From the NCBI GenBank assembly GCA_018907035.1, contig JACCIC010000216.1, positions 372,001 through 436,000 of the forward strand: DNA of 64,000 bases, in the 5' to 3' direction. Shown here one piece after another: positions 11,648-22,540 of the stretch. How positions within the stretch are numbered: position 1 is the first letter of the stretch; the number at the start of each line of letters is the position of its first letter. The DNA comes from Sycobia sp. Sy_11. Its lineage: Eukaryota > Arthropoda > Insecta > Hymenoptera > Epichrysomallidae. Below the pieces are notes generated by a model. It was not told where the DNA came from. It searched no databases and saw only the letters and a list, made by a program, of their open reading frames with translations. The position numbers were made by a program, and so were the translations under genes.

Positions 11648-12955
11648 CGAGGTCAGACAATTAAGTAATGCGATAAAATTCAAAAATTGAATATATTTAA
11701 ACATTAAAGTACATCACTGCGATCTCCTTCGAAGTAGTCCCCTCCCGCATCTATACACTTATTCCAGCGAGTTTTCCACTTTTCGTAACAATTTTGGAAC
11801 ACTTATTGTGGGATCTCTTCGAATACCCTGATTACAGATTCTTGGATGTCTTCAACGGAGTCGAAATGTCGACCTTTGACAAATTTGTTCAATTGAGAAA
11901 TAGGACAAAGTCGCAGTATGACATGTCCGGTGAATATGACGGTTTTGGTAATGTTGCGATGCCTTAAGTGCCAAAAACTGAGAGTCGCTAAATGCTTTGT
12001 GATAGGCAGCATTGTCGAGACACAGAACTTCGCGATCTTTGGACGCACTCTGAGTACTCTTTTTCGTAATTTTTCGAGCACATTGCGGTAGAATAATTGA
12101 TTTACGGTTTGTCCAGGTGGTAGAAATTATATGTGAACCACCCTTTGCTGTCGAAGAAGCAAATGAAAATGTTTTTCACTTTGAACTTGCTCATTTTCGC
12201 CTTCTTTGGCCATGGCGCTCCAGGGGATAGCCACTGTTGGCTTGGCTTTCTTGATTAGTTTCGGGGTCATATGGAAAGAACCAACTTTCTTCACCAGTAA
12301 CAATTCAATCGAGAAGAGTAGGATCACTTTCAACCTGCTCGAGACAATTTTGAGCGATGTTCATTCGGTGGGCTTTTTTCTTATCTGAAACGTTCTTCGG
12401 TACCTCCTTCGTGCAAAGCTTTTTCATGGCGAAATCTTCGATTAAAACCTTTCTAACTATTTCCCGATTCATATTAAACTCGTCAGCCAACATTCGAATG
12501 GTTAGTCGTCGGCCTTGACAAACAAGGCGCGGATGCGTTGCGCATTCACGTCGCTTTGCACTTGAATTTGCCTTCCGCTCCGAGCCTTGTCTTTGACGCT
12601 CTCACGGCTTTGATTAAAATTGGCATGCCACCGAAGTACCTAACTACCACTCAGGACATCACTACCATATACTTTAAGCACTTTTTTATATCTTTCTGTT
12701 GCGATTTCGCCGAGTTTTGCAAAAAATTTTATCGTGCACCGTTGCTTTAAATTTTTTTGTTCCATTTTCGTGACATGGACTACTCGCCCATTGTTACAAA
12801 ACACTAAACAGTTGGCGAAGAAATGATGGTACAAGGGTTGCCAAAGTGTCAATCGATAGAGTAGGGATCTAATATCACAGTGGTGAAATTACAGGTTTGC
12901 AGTGTTACCATAGGCCGAGAAATAAAATCAGTCGCATTACGTAATTGTCTGGCCT

Positions 12956-12957
<2 letters not shown>
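11648..12957 (-). mobile_element. mariner family B, copy 1
   Basis: A 1.31-kb element flanked by TA on both sides (11646-11647 and 12958-12959). The inverted termini are CGAGGTCAGACAATTAAGTA on the left and GGAGGCCAGACAATTACGTA read inward from the right. The right TA begins a (TA)n tract. A second copy lies at 24517-25800, also with the transposase on the minus strand. Confidence 0.9.
11780..12850 (-). pseudogene. mariner family B transposase, broken
   Basis: Minus-strand remnants of a DD34D transposase. Reading downstream: MLADEFNMNREIVRKVLIED (DNA-binding helix), a PTLLD segment followed by TGEESWFFPYDPET, then LDNAAYHKAFSDSQFLALK, and in another frame YSPDMSYCDFVLF. The first catalytic Asp is replaced by Glu (GEES), and the block between the second and third Asp is frameshifted. 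Both lesions are shared with the copy at 24517-25800. Confidence 0.82.

Positions 12958-13010
<53 letters not shown>
12958..13010. repeat. (AT)n(GT)n microsatellite
   Basis: An AT run of about 20 units passing into about 6 GT units, beginning at the target TA of the mariner. Confidence 0.95.
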
Positions 13011-13024
13011 ATGAGAATGTATGT

Positions 13025-13125
13025 CGTTTATAGGCGCCAAAACTACTGGACCGAGGCGCCTTCACATTTTTACCATATATTGTATATGGTCACGATTAGA
13101 TGATAGGCTATATTTTCTTTTGTAA
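13025..13125 (+). repeat. fragment of the ACTACTG(A/G)ACCG dispersed repeat
   Basis: Contains AAAACTACTGGACCGAGGCG and, downstream, ATGATAGGCTATATTTTC. This resembles the core of the longer copies at 45455-45790 and 60915-61215 (AAAACTACTGAACCGATTG and GACATAGGCTATG). It is short and diverged. Confidence 0.5.
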
Positions 13126-13175
13126 GTTACAAATAAGGTGGAATAAAAAATAAACACGTTACGAACAACTTCAAG

Positions 13176-13178
<3 letters not shown>

Positions 13179-13227
<49 letters not shown>
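13179..13227. repeat. (TA)n microsatellite
   Basis: About 24 TA units. Confidence 0.97.
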
Positions 13228-13230
<3 letters not shown>

Positions 13231-13234
13231 CAGA

Positions 13235-13566
13235 CAGGGTGTCCTAGAATTAATTAGACAGATTACTATATTACTATATAGATTCAGGAAATGTGAATAC
13301 ATAATAATATTAAGTTTAAGTTATTTGTTATTAGTTTTCGAATTCTTAACCAATGTTTTATAGCCAATCAGGAACGCAGGATTTGGATTTTTGTTCGACA
13401 GGCTGGAACTATAAAATGCAGGCGGAGATTCTCGCGGATGAAAAAAATGAGAGGAAACGAGCATCGATTGTATTTTTTCGATAGCGGGAAAGCTTATGAT
13501 GGTACGCTTATCGGCCCGCCCTCTCGTATACGGAAAACTGTGAATATGACATTGGAGTGAGAGAGA

Positions 13567-13651
<85 letters not shown>

Positions 13652-14142
13652 AACATAATTTTTTACACTTTCTTTCCATGTTCGCCATGTATATGTATAA
13701 AAACTAGACGCAGTAAAATCGATGTTTGTTTTCTTAGGCAGAGCTGTATGTATATTTCGATGTCCGGAGTGCTCAAGAGCTGGTGCACACTGCACATGTT
13801 TTATTATTGTTCGACGGATCGGGCCTAAGTTTATCACCGAAATTGGACGCGACGAAGGACCGAACGTACGCCTCTCCCGACCCCTCTCACTTTTCCACCA
13901 TGATCAGTTTTTCGCTATCGAAAAAAAAGAATCGGTGTAAGAGTCCGCGGGAGTCACCGCCTTCATTTTCTACTTCCAGCCTCTCGGCCGAAAATTCCAG
14001 TACTTCGTTTTTCATTGGCTATTAAAACATTTGTTAGTAACTCGAAAGCAAACAAGTTACTTAAAGTTAATTTTATTATTGTATTTACATTTCCATAATT
14101 TATACAGTCGTGGTATCTATCTAATTAATTCTAGAACACCTG
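13235..14142. mobile_element. foldback-type element with about 250-bp inverted arms
   Basis: The arm 13235-13480 begins CAGGGTGTCCTAGAATTAAT. The arm ending at 14142, read inward on the complement, begins CAGGTGTTCTAGAATTAATT. Inner landmarks also match in inverse orientation: the AATGTTTTATAGCCAAT block near 13353 against its counterpart near 14020, and TTTTTTCGATAGCG near 13470 against CGCTATCGAAAAAA near 13910. The centre contains a (GA)n tract and unique sequence. There is no transposase, so it is non-autonomous. Class is uncertain; a clear target duplication was not found. Confidence 0.75.
13559..13649. repeat. (GA)n microsatellite
   Basis: About 45 GA units inside the foldback element. 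Open frames of Leu-Ser repeats across it are artefacts. Confidence 0.97.
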
Positions 14143-14338
14143 GTATATTTATATAGGCAGACGGTTATGATAGGTCTCGTACAACATGTATGCAGATGGA
14201 CAGGTGAGAGAGTGTGAGAGAAATGGAGAGAGATAGGGAAGAGTGTGAGAGGGAAGAAGTAGTATAGAGTAAATTCGCACGCACGTGTTCTAGGCACCAT
14301 CAACCAATATCGGATAATTCCTGTTAATACCCTTAGGT

Positions 14339-14353
14339 CTCTCTCTCTCTCTC

Positions 14354-14405
<52 letters not shown>
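14339..14405. repeat. (CT)n microsatellite
   Basis: About 33 CT units with one CACT interruption; the preceding 150 bases are rich in GAGA. Confidence 0.96.
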
Positions 14406-14411
<6 letters not shown>

Positions 14412-14918
14412 TCCTACATATAAGATAGTTATACGTCAACTACGATTTTATATAGCACACGCTAGAAATACGAAAATCAATCAAATAATTGTGGAAAAAA
14501 TTTATAGTTTACAATTAGCAGAATTTTCTAGATCTATTCAATTTGTATACATAGATCAATTATTGACTATGGCCATTGTGATTATCTCAATTTTAAGTTA
14601 ATTTTTTTAATGCGAATCTAGATTTTGTTGCAATATAGTTGTTCTTCTTAAACAGAGAAACATTACATATTAAATATAATATATTAAATATTTTCAATCA
14701 GAAGTAAAAATATAAAACAAAGTTGTTCATTCAAAATATATAAATAAATAGTTCTTGTAACTAGATCATCAAATATAAATTTTTTTTAGTTCTAAATATT
14801 TGAAAGATGGAAGTTATTTTATTATGGACTTCAGACAAAGAACGCTTTCAATTAATTGTGTTTCTAAGATGCACATTAATTTTTATAATTTTCAATTAAT
14901 AACTAAATCGATCGATTG

Positions 14919-15125
14919 AGACCTACGATAGCTCGATCGCTAGAGCGAAGGACTAGTAACTTGGTGATTCGAGTACAAATCCCGGCCTCTGCCGATTGAC
15001 ACAAGCACCGCTGTAATAATTTACATGTGCTATGTTTACAAACACATCGAAGACCTCCGTCGCTGATTAGCACCGGTATTTGGAAGCATAAATAATGCGA
15101 CGTTAAATAACATAAAAAAAAAATT
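14919..15125 (+). mobile_element. tRNA-derived SINE
   Basis: A 0.2-kb element with a tRNA-like head: an A-box-like TAGCTCGATCGCTAGAGCG and a B-box-like GATTCGAGTACAAATCCC, the two internal RNA polymerase III promoter boxes. An unrelated body follows and an A-rich tail near 15113-15123. It is flanked by the direct repeat GATCGATTG at 14910-14918 and 15126-15134, the target duplication expected from LINE-driven insertion. The head is too diverged, and the stems too poor, to be a working tRNA gene. Confidence 0.82.
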
Positions 15126-16015
15126 GATCGATTGTATTACATTTAGTTTCTCTAGAGACTTTCTCTAATCTAAAAGTTTATACATTTAAATACATGCTTT
15201 TTTAATTAAACAAATGGTCGATTTATATACCACGAGTTCTTCACCATTTGTTAAAAAAAAGTAATTTATATATTTAAAATACTAAAATATTTATTAAATA
15301 CAGTAAATATAGTTTATTTTAATTAACTAACTATTATTTTCTAGTTTATTTATTTTCTAAATAAATAAACTAACAATTTATTTTCAAAAATTCGATTCTT
15401 CATTTGAAAAATATTTATTTGCTTTAGAGAATTATTTTTTAAAAGCACAATTTTTAATTTCGTATATTTCAAAATATATACCATTAAACCGCAGAATCTT
15501 CACCTATTACGGCGTTCTTTTCGTAATCTTCAACTATGTAAACGTACACTATATATTATATTGCAATAAAGAATAATTATATTTACATTTTTTTTATGTA
15601 TTATATATATATACACACACAATATTATATTTGTATAGTACGCAGCGCAACGCAATTCAATTTCAAACGCAATATCTCTGCCGTTCAAACTTTACAGATA
15701 TAAATAATTAATTAATAATAACAATAATAATGATAATAATAATAACATAATAATTAATTAATTATAAATGTTAAAAGCCTCTTTATAAATGTAGTAATCA
15801 GACAACTGAAAATCTTGGACCCACCTGGCGAAAAATTTTTGAAGCTTTTTTATTTTTAACAAACCAGATATTAAAATCAATGATATATTTATGAAATTTG
15901 ATTTAATGTATTTAAGAAAATCAATTTGATTTAGTCAATGGAAATTAATTCTTTTTAAACAATTAATAATGTTGTTTTTAATTAAAAAATATTATATCAA
16001 CTAAATCAGTTCATA

Positions 16016-17281
16016 CGGGATGTATTTAAATAATAAGGTGACTTTTTATGTAAATAAAAAAATAAATCAATGTCTCCATCAAAGTACCCCCCCTCAGATA
16101 TAGTACACTTCTGCGAACGCTTTTTCCAATCATCGAAGCATTTCTGATAATCATTTTGTGGTACAGTCTTGAGTTCTTTTAGCGATGCAGTTTTTATCTT
16201 CGCAATCGTTGAAATCGTTGTCTTTCATGGGTTGTTTCAGTTTTGGGAAAAGAAAAAAGGCACTGGGTACCCAATCTGATGAATATGGAGGCTGAGGCAT
16301 GACTGTGGTGTTGGTTTTGGTCAAAAAATCTCTCACAAGCAACGATGAATGAGTAGGTGCATTATCGTGATGCAAAAGCCACGAATTGCTATATCGCCTC
16401 TCGCAAACGGCGCATAACTTCAAAGTAGTACTCCTTATTGATCATACAACGTTGTGGTAAGAATTCCTGATGCACTGCGCCACGATAATCAAAGTAGACC
16501 GCAAAACTTTGACACTTGATCAAACTTGGCGTGCTTTATTCGGTCTTGTTTATTCTGTGCTCTTCCATTGGGATGATTGGAATTTAGTTTCGATGTCACA
16601 ACCATATATCCACGATTCATCACCAGTTATAACGCTTTTGTGAAAATCAGCATCATGATTGACTTCAATCAACATGTCCTGAGCGATGGTCATGCGACGG
16701 TTCTTTTGATCAAAATTAATCATTTTTGGAAAGAATTTCGCCGACATGCCTCTGATGCCCAAAACATCCGGAAAATTGGTATGGTATGAGCTAAACGATA
16801 TAGCAACATCTTCAGCAACTTGTCTGACAGTGATTCGACGATTGTTTAACACAATATCTTTCACTGATTGAAAGTTTTCATATGTTATTGACGTGCTAGA
16901 ACGTCCAGGGCGAAGTTCGTCTTCGACAACCTTTCGACCTTCTGTAAACAACTTGTACCACTTATACACATTCTTTTTCTAAAAATAGATACACCGTATG
17001 CAACTGTCAAAATTTCAAGAGTTTTAGAGTACTGAATTCTATTTTTGACACAAAATTTAATGTAGTACTCTTTGCACCATTTTTCTGGTAAAAAAATCGC
17101 CGAGCACACGAAACACCTATAACTTTGTATGCCTGTTATAAATAAACAAATAATGTTATAGAGTTAAAGCCATGAGTATATGCTCTATAAACCTGTACCA
17201 ACACAAAATAAATAAATCGATAATCGAACAGACGTAGCCCTCGATATTTGCAATGTCACCTTATTATTTGAACACATCTCG
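16016..17281 (-). mobile_element. mariner family C
   Basis: A 1.27-kb element between TA (16014-16015) and TA (17282-17283). The left end CGGGATGTATTTAAATAATA and the right end CGAGATGTGTTCAAATAATA (read inward) form inverted termini of about 27 bp followed by AGGTGAC on both sides. Confidence 0.9.
16080..17109 (-). pseudogene. mariner family C transposase, broken
   Basis: Reading downstream on the minus strand: an N-terminal helix-turn-helix region (EYYIKFCVKNRIQYSKTLE), YKWYKLFTEGRKVVEDELRP, VITGDESWIYGCDIETK with the first catalytic Asp, then SWLLHHDNAPTHSSLL with the second. Where the third Asp is expected, PSAFFLFPK has Ala (GAC to GCC). Several frameshifts separate these blocks. The family resembles the common insect mariner type with GDES and HHDNA motifs. 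Confidence 0.85.
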
Positions 17282-17283
17282 TA

Positions 17284-18482
17284 TATATAGATGTACCTTT
17301 CGTTAAGATATTTGATTTATATTATTTTATGCTTGAACCTTGAATTAATAATAAAAAGTAATTTAAATATTTATCTTTGCGCATCCTACAGCTGGCATCA
17401 AAATATTTAATCTTAAATTTTTTTTTGTAAATAATATTTATATAGTAAATATTTTTATTTTATATACGTAACTGCAACTCTCGATATTAGTGTAAGAGAA
17501 TCAAGTTATATCATATAAAAGATAAACTATATCCCACTTTTCAACGATCAGTTCTTACATTTTAGAAATTAGCTCATTTGGTCAATTTCTACTCGAAAAA
17601 TGATACTGACAAGTTAGTGTATTCATTTTGGGGCTAACACGTTGTAATGTAGATGAGAAAACAAAGCGAATCAAACATTGAAAAATCAGCCTTAGATAAG
17701 CTCATTCTACCTAACCTAACATGGGTTGGAAAACAAAATTCACTGAACCGTCTGCTAAGAGAAGGAGCTAATATATACACTTTATATATGGTATGGAGAT
17801 AGCTCCATTTCAACAACGCATAAGAAGTTTATTATTTGTCTCGTGACGATATTTACCTACGAGCGAAGCGAGTCAAGTTAAATCTCACAAGATAAAAGTC
17901 AACTTATACACCAGTTTCTGCTTGCATTAACAACTTTAAAATGATTTTTCGGCCGTAATCGTAAAAAGTAAAGGCCAATATCAATGCGTTAGTTTTTTGA
18001 AACATAATTTTATCTCGTGCGACTTACCTTCCTCGCGTTGCACGAGGATAGTCAACTTCTACAGTCGTGTTAAAATGGACTATTGTACATTGTACTAAGG
18101 TGGTAACGCGGATAATGCATACATTGTGTCAATGCCTACTTTAATTCTTTCGTGTATTATCTAGTATTTTCTGTAAAAAGTTCATTATTATGTTTTTGGT
18201 TCGAAAAATCTGAATAATTTTAATTATTTACATTTAATTGTTTTTTATGAATTGATGAACTTATTCTTTTATTTTAATTTACTAAAAACATTCGTTAGTT
18301 ATAGCCTAGTGTATTTACAATTGCCCAAACATTGTCGTAAATATATATTGGACAAGAAAATTAATCCCTATTTAATATTACATTTCAAACTTAAAGACTT
18401 CTGTAGTCCTTTATCTCATCAATTACTTACTTACTATCTGATGCTTACTATCTGATAGTACTCTTATACTTATAGTACTTAC
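17284..18482. other. intron sequence, two small hairpins
   Basis: No gene found. Two short palindromic pieces stand out: GAGCGAAGCGAG near 17873 and CCTCGCGTTGCACGAGG near 18032. Such hairpins occur at Helitron ends, but no full element can be traced. Two adjoining CCTAA units near 17709 match the insect telomere unit and are probably chance. Confidence 0.4.
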
Positions 18483-18552
18483 TATCTGATTTGCCTGAGG
18501 AAAAGTCAGTACTATGCGTCTTGTCGCCCATACCGCTGAACGAATAATCCCC
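18483..18552 (-). CDS. Unc-115: Unc-115/abLIM exon, GDYSFSGMGDKTHSTDFSSG
   Basis: A 70-bp exon after TACTCTACAG, phase 0 to phase 1, reading GDYSFSGMGDKTHSTDFSSG then KSD. Its 3' end and donor (ATCAGATA|GTAAG) recur twice just downstream in the intron (see finding), so alternative donors are conceivable. With the proximal donor the phase joins exactly to the 32-bp exon at 3779-3748. Using either distal copy would bring in a stop or shift the frame. Confidence 0.87.
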
Positions 18553-18936
18553 CTGTAGAGTAGAAATCGATAAACTAATATAAATAAAAAATCAACATAT
18601 CAATTTCATCATATATATAAACGAAGTGTATTTTTATTTTCATGTAACAAATATAGAATATCTACCGCATAAGCCAAATAATGCGATTTTGTTTTCTACA
18701 CTTAATATGTTAAAATAAGTATGGAAAGACATTAGCTATATGAATCTTTAGAACTTAATTTTTGCATTTCTAAGCTTTAATTCTTTCAAATATAATAATA
18801 AAAATCTACTGAAGTAGTGGAATAAGCTATTTATTAATAATTTAAAATTAAGTTCCAAATAATTTTAATAGTAGGGAACGTTAGAAAATAAGTGTAATTA
18901 ATGGATGTCTTTAGCGTGGCTGTGCTTTAAACTTAC

Positions 18937-19034
18937 AGGAAGAACAGATACAGAACCGCCTGTGGATGAGAATGTATGACTGCGAGGTGCCAGACCATAT
19001 CCCGGCTTTGGGATGTGTCGCAGAGAGCTCACAA
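18937..19034 (-). CDS. Unc-115: Unc-115/abLIM exon, IPKPGYGLAPRS segment
   Basis: A 98-bp exon bounded by ACCATACAG and CCT|GTAAGT, phase 1 to phase 0. The peptide VSSLRHIPKPGYGLAPRSHT is followed by FSSTGGSVSVLP, matching the conserved segment of insect abLIM homologues upstream of the headpiece. No open-frame caller would list it. It is separated from the next exon by only 384 bp, the second shortest intron of the gene in this window. Confidence 0.88.
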
Positions 19035-20758
19035 CTGTATGGTATTCAAACCCAAATCCAACAGTTTAACGTGGATTAGTGATAATTCTTTTGTAATGTC
19101 TCTTTTGACTTTATGATCAACTCACGTTTTCATCCCACATGAATATACCCAACGTTCGCAATTTTTTAAAGACACTTCTTGATTCTTTTTTTTTTTAATT
19201 TATATTACCTTACATATACACAGGCGGAAATAGATTCACTAATTACAGTTTAAATTTAGTTTGCCATCAACCAAAGTCAAATATTTAGTTTTGCGTTAGC
19301 TCTAAATAAGATAGATTTACGAGCTTACATCCACATCATATACCATACACCACACATTTCTTTGAAGGACTACATAATTATTAATAATTTTTATTATTTA
19401 CACAATAATTTATAAATGATACTATATATAATATTTATAAGATAATATATATATTATTTTATTTTATTTATATTATATAAAATATATAATAATAATTATT
19501 AATATTAATTGATTTTATTAAATGCAACATAATAATATATATTATTTTATGAAAATTTATCTGTATTATTTTTTAATTTATAAAAAAACATTATTGTATT
19601 TATTATTAAGATAAAGTTAAAAGTTAACATTGCACAATATTGTAAATTTTTCCTTTAATGGAAAAATTTAAAAAAAAATTGAAAACTCTTTGTAAGATCA
19701 TTTGGAACTCACCGTGGAAAAAATTATTTAGGCAGGTTAATTAAACTGTAGATTTTGGACTTCTGTTAATTTTTACATTTTAAGCAGAAATTTAAATCCA
19801 GATAAGTCACCATGATCACTTGCATAAATGCATATCTAAATGTATATTTTCTTGTTCTTTTAGAAGCTGAAGTAAAAAATAAACTCATTAATGAATTCCA
19901 AATCACCTTAAAAAAAAGGTCCAAACTACTGATTGATAACTTTATGTAGTCCCCTCTAACAATTTTTTTTCTTTAAAAGTTACCTGGAAAGTATCCCACA
20001 AAGTTATCTGGAGTGGTTACTTAAAATCAGGACAATTTTTAATCAGAAGTAATATTCCTTTGATCAGCTATATGAAACAAATTTTTTCATAAAATCAAAT
20101 AACTAAGTCTTTTTATTAAAAAATTTGATTTGGTTGATGTAATTTCAGTTGCAAAATTATAAAATTCTTAATAGTCAACAGAATGTCCTGAACAAGCAAT
20201 ATTAAGAAATAAATAAAATAAATAAATAAATAAAAAAGGTAAAACCAGCACCACTGTTAGTTATTCTATATTTTTATTAAGTTTTTAATAACTAGCATTT
20301 AGCAATATTTATAAATCAACAAGCAATCATTTGTGACGATGATCAAAAATTGTGTAAATATAATAAAAAATTTTTATAGATTATATTCTTTGTTTAAAAA
20401 TAGATTTATATTTTTATGTAAATTTATTGTTATTATTAAGCATGTAACAAAGACATTAAATATAAACAAATCAAAAATCAATAATATACCGTTTGTTTTA
20501 AAGGAAAGCAATATTTGAATTATATTAGAAATTAATCAAGTTCAAAGGCGTCCTTTTAACATATTTATGTGTCTGATTTTTTGCTTCTTAGCTTTCTCTC
20601 AGTTTTAAACTTTTAAATTCTTTATTTTTTTCATTTTTATAGTATGCGTCTTTAAATTTAAAAAATTTATACGTTCCTCAGAGTTTTCTTTTATACCGAC
20701 AATAAACTTTTTATATCATAAAATATTCATGAAAATATGAACATATAAGTTCAGAATG

Positions 20759-20759
<1 letters not shown>
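19035..20759. other. intron sequence, no feature
   Basis: Very AT-rich. Short frames such as 20333-20518 are Lys/Asn/Ile-rich noise. I see no repeat copy or exon in it. Confidence 0.5.

Positions 20760-20818
<59 letters not shown>
20760..20818. repeat. (AT)n microsatellite
   Basis: About 29 AT units. Confidence 0.97.
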
Positions 20819-20819
<1 letters not shown>

Positions 20820-21271
20820 GTGTGGATTCCTATTTGATTTTTCCATAGAGTCAGTACAGCTATATACGGTTTTACCGAAACTGCCAGATATAATTCGACG
20901 CCCATGATCAAGACTGTATTATATAAATTAAATTTCGTTTGAGATAAATATCTTCAAATTTCGAGTTTCTCGTCACATCAGATACGTGCATTGAATAGAG
21001 ATTTGCAACTCACCGAATAATAGTGCCTAATGGAATTTGGAAGAGTGAAGGCACGCTGAGAACCAACAGGCGGGTAGTTTCTGGGTGCCGGGGAACGCGT
21101 TGATGACCTGCCCCCTACTGCGCATTCGGTCAAAATACAAACACACAAAAACAAGAAATAGATACAAACTATGATAGTAAAGAGTCTCTATACCAAACAA
21201 AGACAATAAGATAATCATTATGTACATTTGTTCTGTTTGAAAATGAAACTGATGCATGGTTATTTATAAAT

Positions 21272-21660
21272 TAATAAATTTTTTTTTTCATTGGTCTTAC
21301 AGTTCAATCAAATCAATTTACAAAATACGCAATAATATTAACACATATCCATATCAACATCAATACATCAATACACAAAAATAATAAAAATAAAAATTAA
21401 ATTAAAAATTATAATGACAGTCAGACTGTCCTCGTTTACATTCACCCCCGTAGACTAATCTGAAAATAAAATATTAGCTGAAAAAATTTTTTATTAGTAA
21501 AGTGCAGTCTGACTGTCCCCAACACCCTTACCTAATTGAAGATTCTGTCCAACGTTTCGAGCTCATTAGCCCCTGATGAGGAGCCGTAGCGAGCTCGAAA
21601 CGAAAAAAAAATTATTAATTTGTATATGGGCAGTCGACATAGGTACAATTGAATTATGGT
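21272..21660 (-). mobile_element. Penelope-like element, terminal (pLTR) fragment
   Basis: This fragment matches the 3' terminal part of the Penelope-like element at 43195-43900. Shared features are a T-run plus TTGGTCTTACAG, then TGACAGTCAGACTGTCC, TTCACCCCCGTAGACTAATC and AACGTTTCGAGCTC. The ribozyme-like core is present but the piece between two GAGCTC sites is inverted compared with the other copy. About 360 bases of the other copy (about 43330-43690) are absent here. No coding part remains. Confidence 0.8.
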
Positions 21661-21760
21661 TATTTATAGTATTCATTATTATATTTAAGCATTTGCCACA
21701 TTTGAAATGTGTTTTTTAATGCGGTACGTTTCTTTAAATATAATGATATAGATCAAGTCA

Positions 21761-21799
<39 letters not shown>

Positions 21800-21801
21800 A
21801 T
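21761..21801. repeat. (TAAA)n microsatellite
   Basis: About ten TAAA units. Confidence 0.95.
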
Positions 21802-21916
21802 ATATAATAAATTTTTTATCGGTCTATTTTCTATGCATACGATATGCGGAGTCGACGCCTAACTCGGTTTATTATCCCCACCAAATTATAGTATGCCGCT
21901 TAAATTTATGTACGCA

Positions 21917-22205
21917 TTATTGATTTATGAAAGTAAGATTATTTTCAACACAAAACATAGCTATGTCCTTTCGAAGATAATATAGAATATATATTTCGAA
22001 TTTAAGAGCAATCGGTCCAGTAGTTTTTTTGTTTATCGTGTACAAATAAAAACACACTTTGTCTTTATAAATTAGTATGATATGATATGATATGATATGA
22101 TATGTAATGAAATATATGATATAATGACATGACATGACATGATATGACATGACATGACATGTTATGATATGAAATGATATGAAATGAAATGATATGATAT
22201 GATAT
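21917..22205 (-). repeat. dispersed repeat with (GATAT)n tail, inverted copy
   Basis: Homologous, in opposite orientation, to 45455-45790 and 60915-61215. The shared core includes CTTTGTCTTTATAAATTAG, the reverse of ACTGGACCGATTG, and ATAGCTATGTCCTTTCGAAGA. The end that carries the core start runs into a long ATGAT/GACAT pentamer array (22076-22205). No coding capacity. Confidence 0.75.
22076..22205. repeat. (GATAT)/(GACAT)n satellite-like array
   Basis: About 25 pentamers of ATGAT, GACAT and GATAT type at the end of the dispersed repeat. Confidence 0.93.
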
Positions 22206-22540
22206 ACTGTACTGATATAACAACAGTCGGGCTTTCCTTGCTTATAATAACTTCTATAGAATCAGAAATGGAAATTACTGCTATAACAAAAAGTATATAT
22301 TTTTATTAGTAAAGAATAACCAGATTGCTTTCATCACCTTAAATTAAAGTTTATTTTTAATGTCCGACGTTTCAAACCGCTTCAGTTCATCTTCCAGGAC
22401 TAAAATAAAATAAAAACCTATCATGCTACTATATATACTCCATCCCAACCCAAGTAAATTAATTTATATAATATTTATAAAATGCTTACCCTTCTTGATT
22501 GTAAATGAAAAACTAATTTTTTTTAATACATAATTTTATA

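Larger units (their letters stand above)
11008..15935. repeat. large inverted repeat, about 630-bp arms
   Basis: The segment 11008-11630 is repeated in inverse orientation at 15280-15935. Easy landmarks are GATTTTAATATCTGGTTTGC (11060) against its complement near 15880, GAATTGCGTTGCGCTGCG (near 11276) against CGCAGCGCAACGCAATTC (near 15641), and the GGCGTAATAGGTGAAGATT segment (near 11418) against its complement near 15500. The spacer holds a mariner (11648-12957), a foldback element (13235-14142) and a SINE (14919-15125). An old long-TIR transposon with nested passengers, or an inverted duplication, would explain it. Confidence 0.85.

Noticed and set aside
13494..13837. Open frames with long Leu-Ser runs
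   Set aside because: They are read through the (GA)n microsatellite and have no other coding signal. The same holds for Cys-Val and His-Thr frames over (TG)n and (AC)n at 40.8 and 63 kb, and Tyr-Ile frames over (TA)n.
14919..15000. Possible tRNA gene
   Set aside because: A- and B-box-like parts are present, but the cloverleaf stems do not pair and the unit continues into a SINE body with tail and target duplication.
17700..17722. CCTAACCTAAC as interstitial telomere repeat
   Set aside because: Only two units of the insect telomere motif are present; expected by chance and no telomere-targeting element adjoins.
17634..17816. Minus-strand frame after TCTCTTAGCAG as a further host exon
   Set aside because: The phase of the neighbouring exons is already complete without it and the peptide (SLSRRFSEFCFPTHVRLG) has no abLIM likeness.
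22076..22205. Regular short repeats resembling an array
   Set aside because: The pentamer units adjoin without spacers, so this is a microsatellite, not a CRISPR array; nothing else suggests a prokaryotic sequence.
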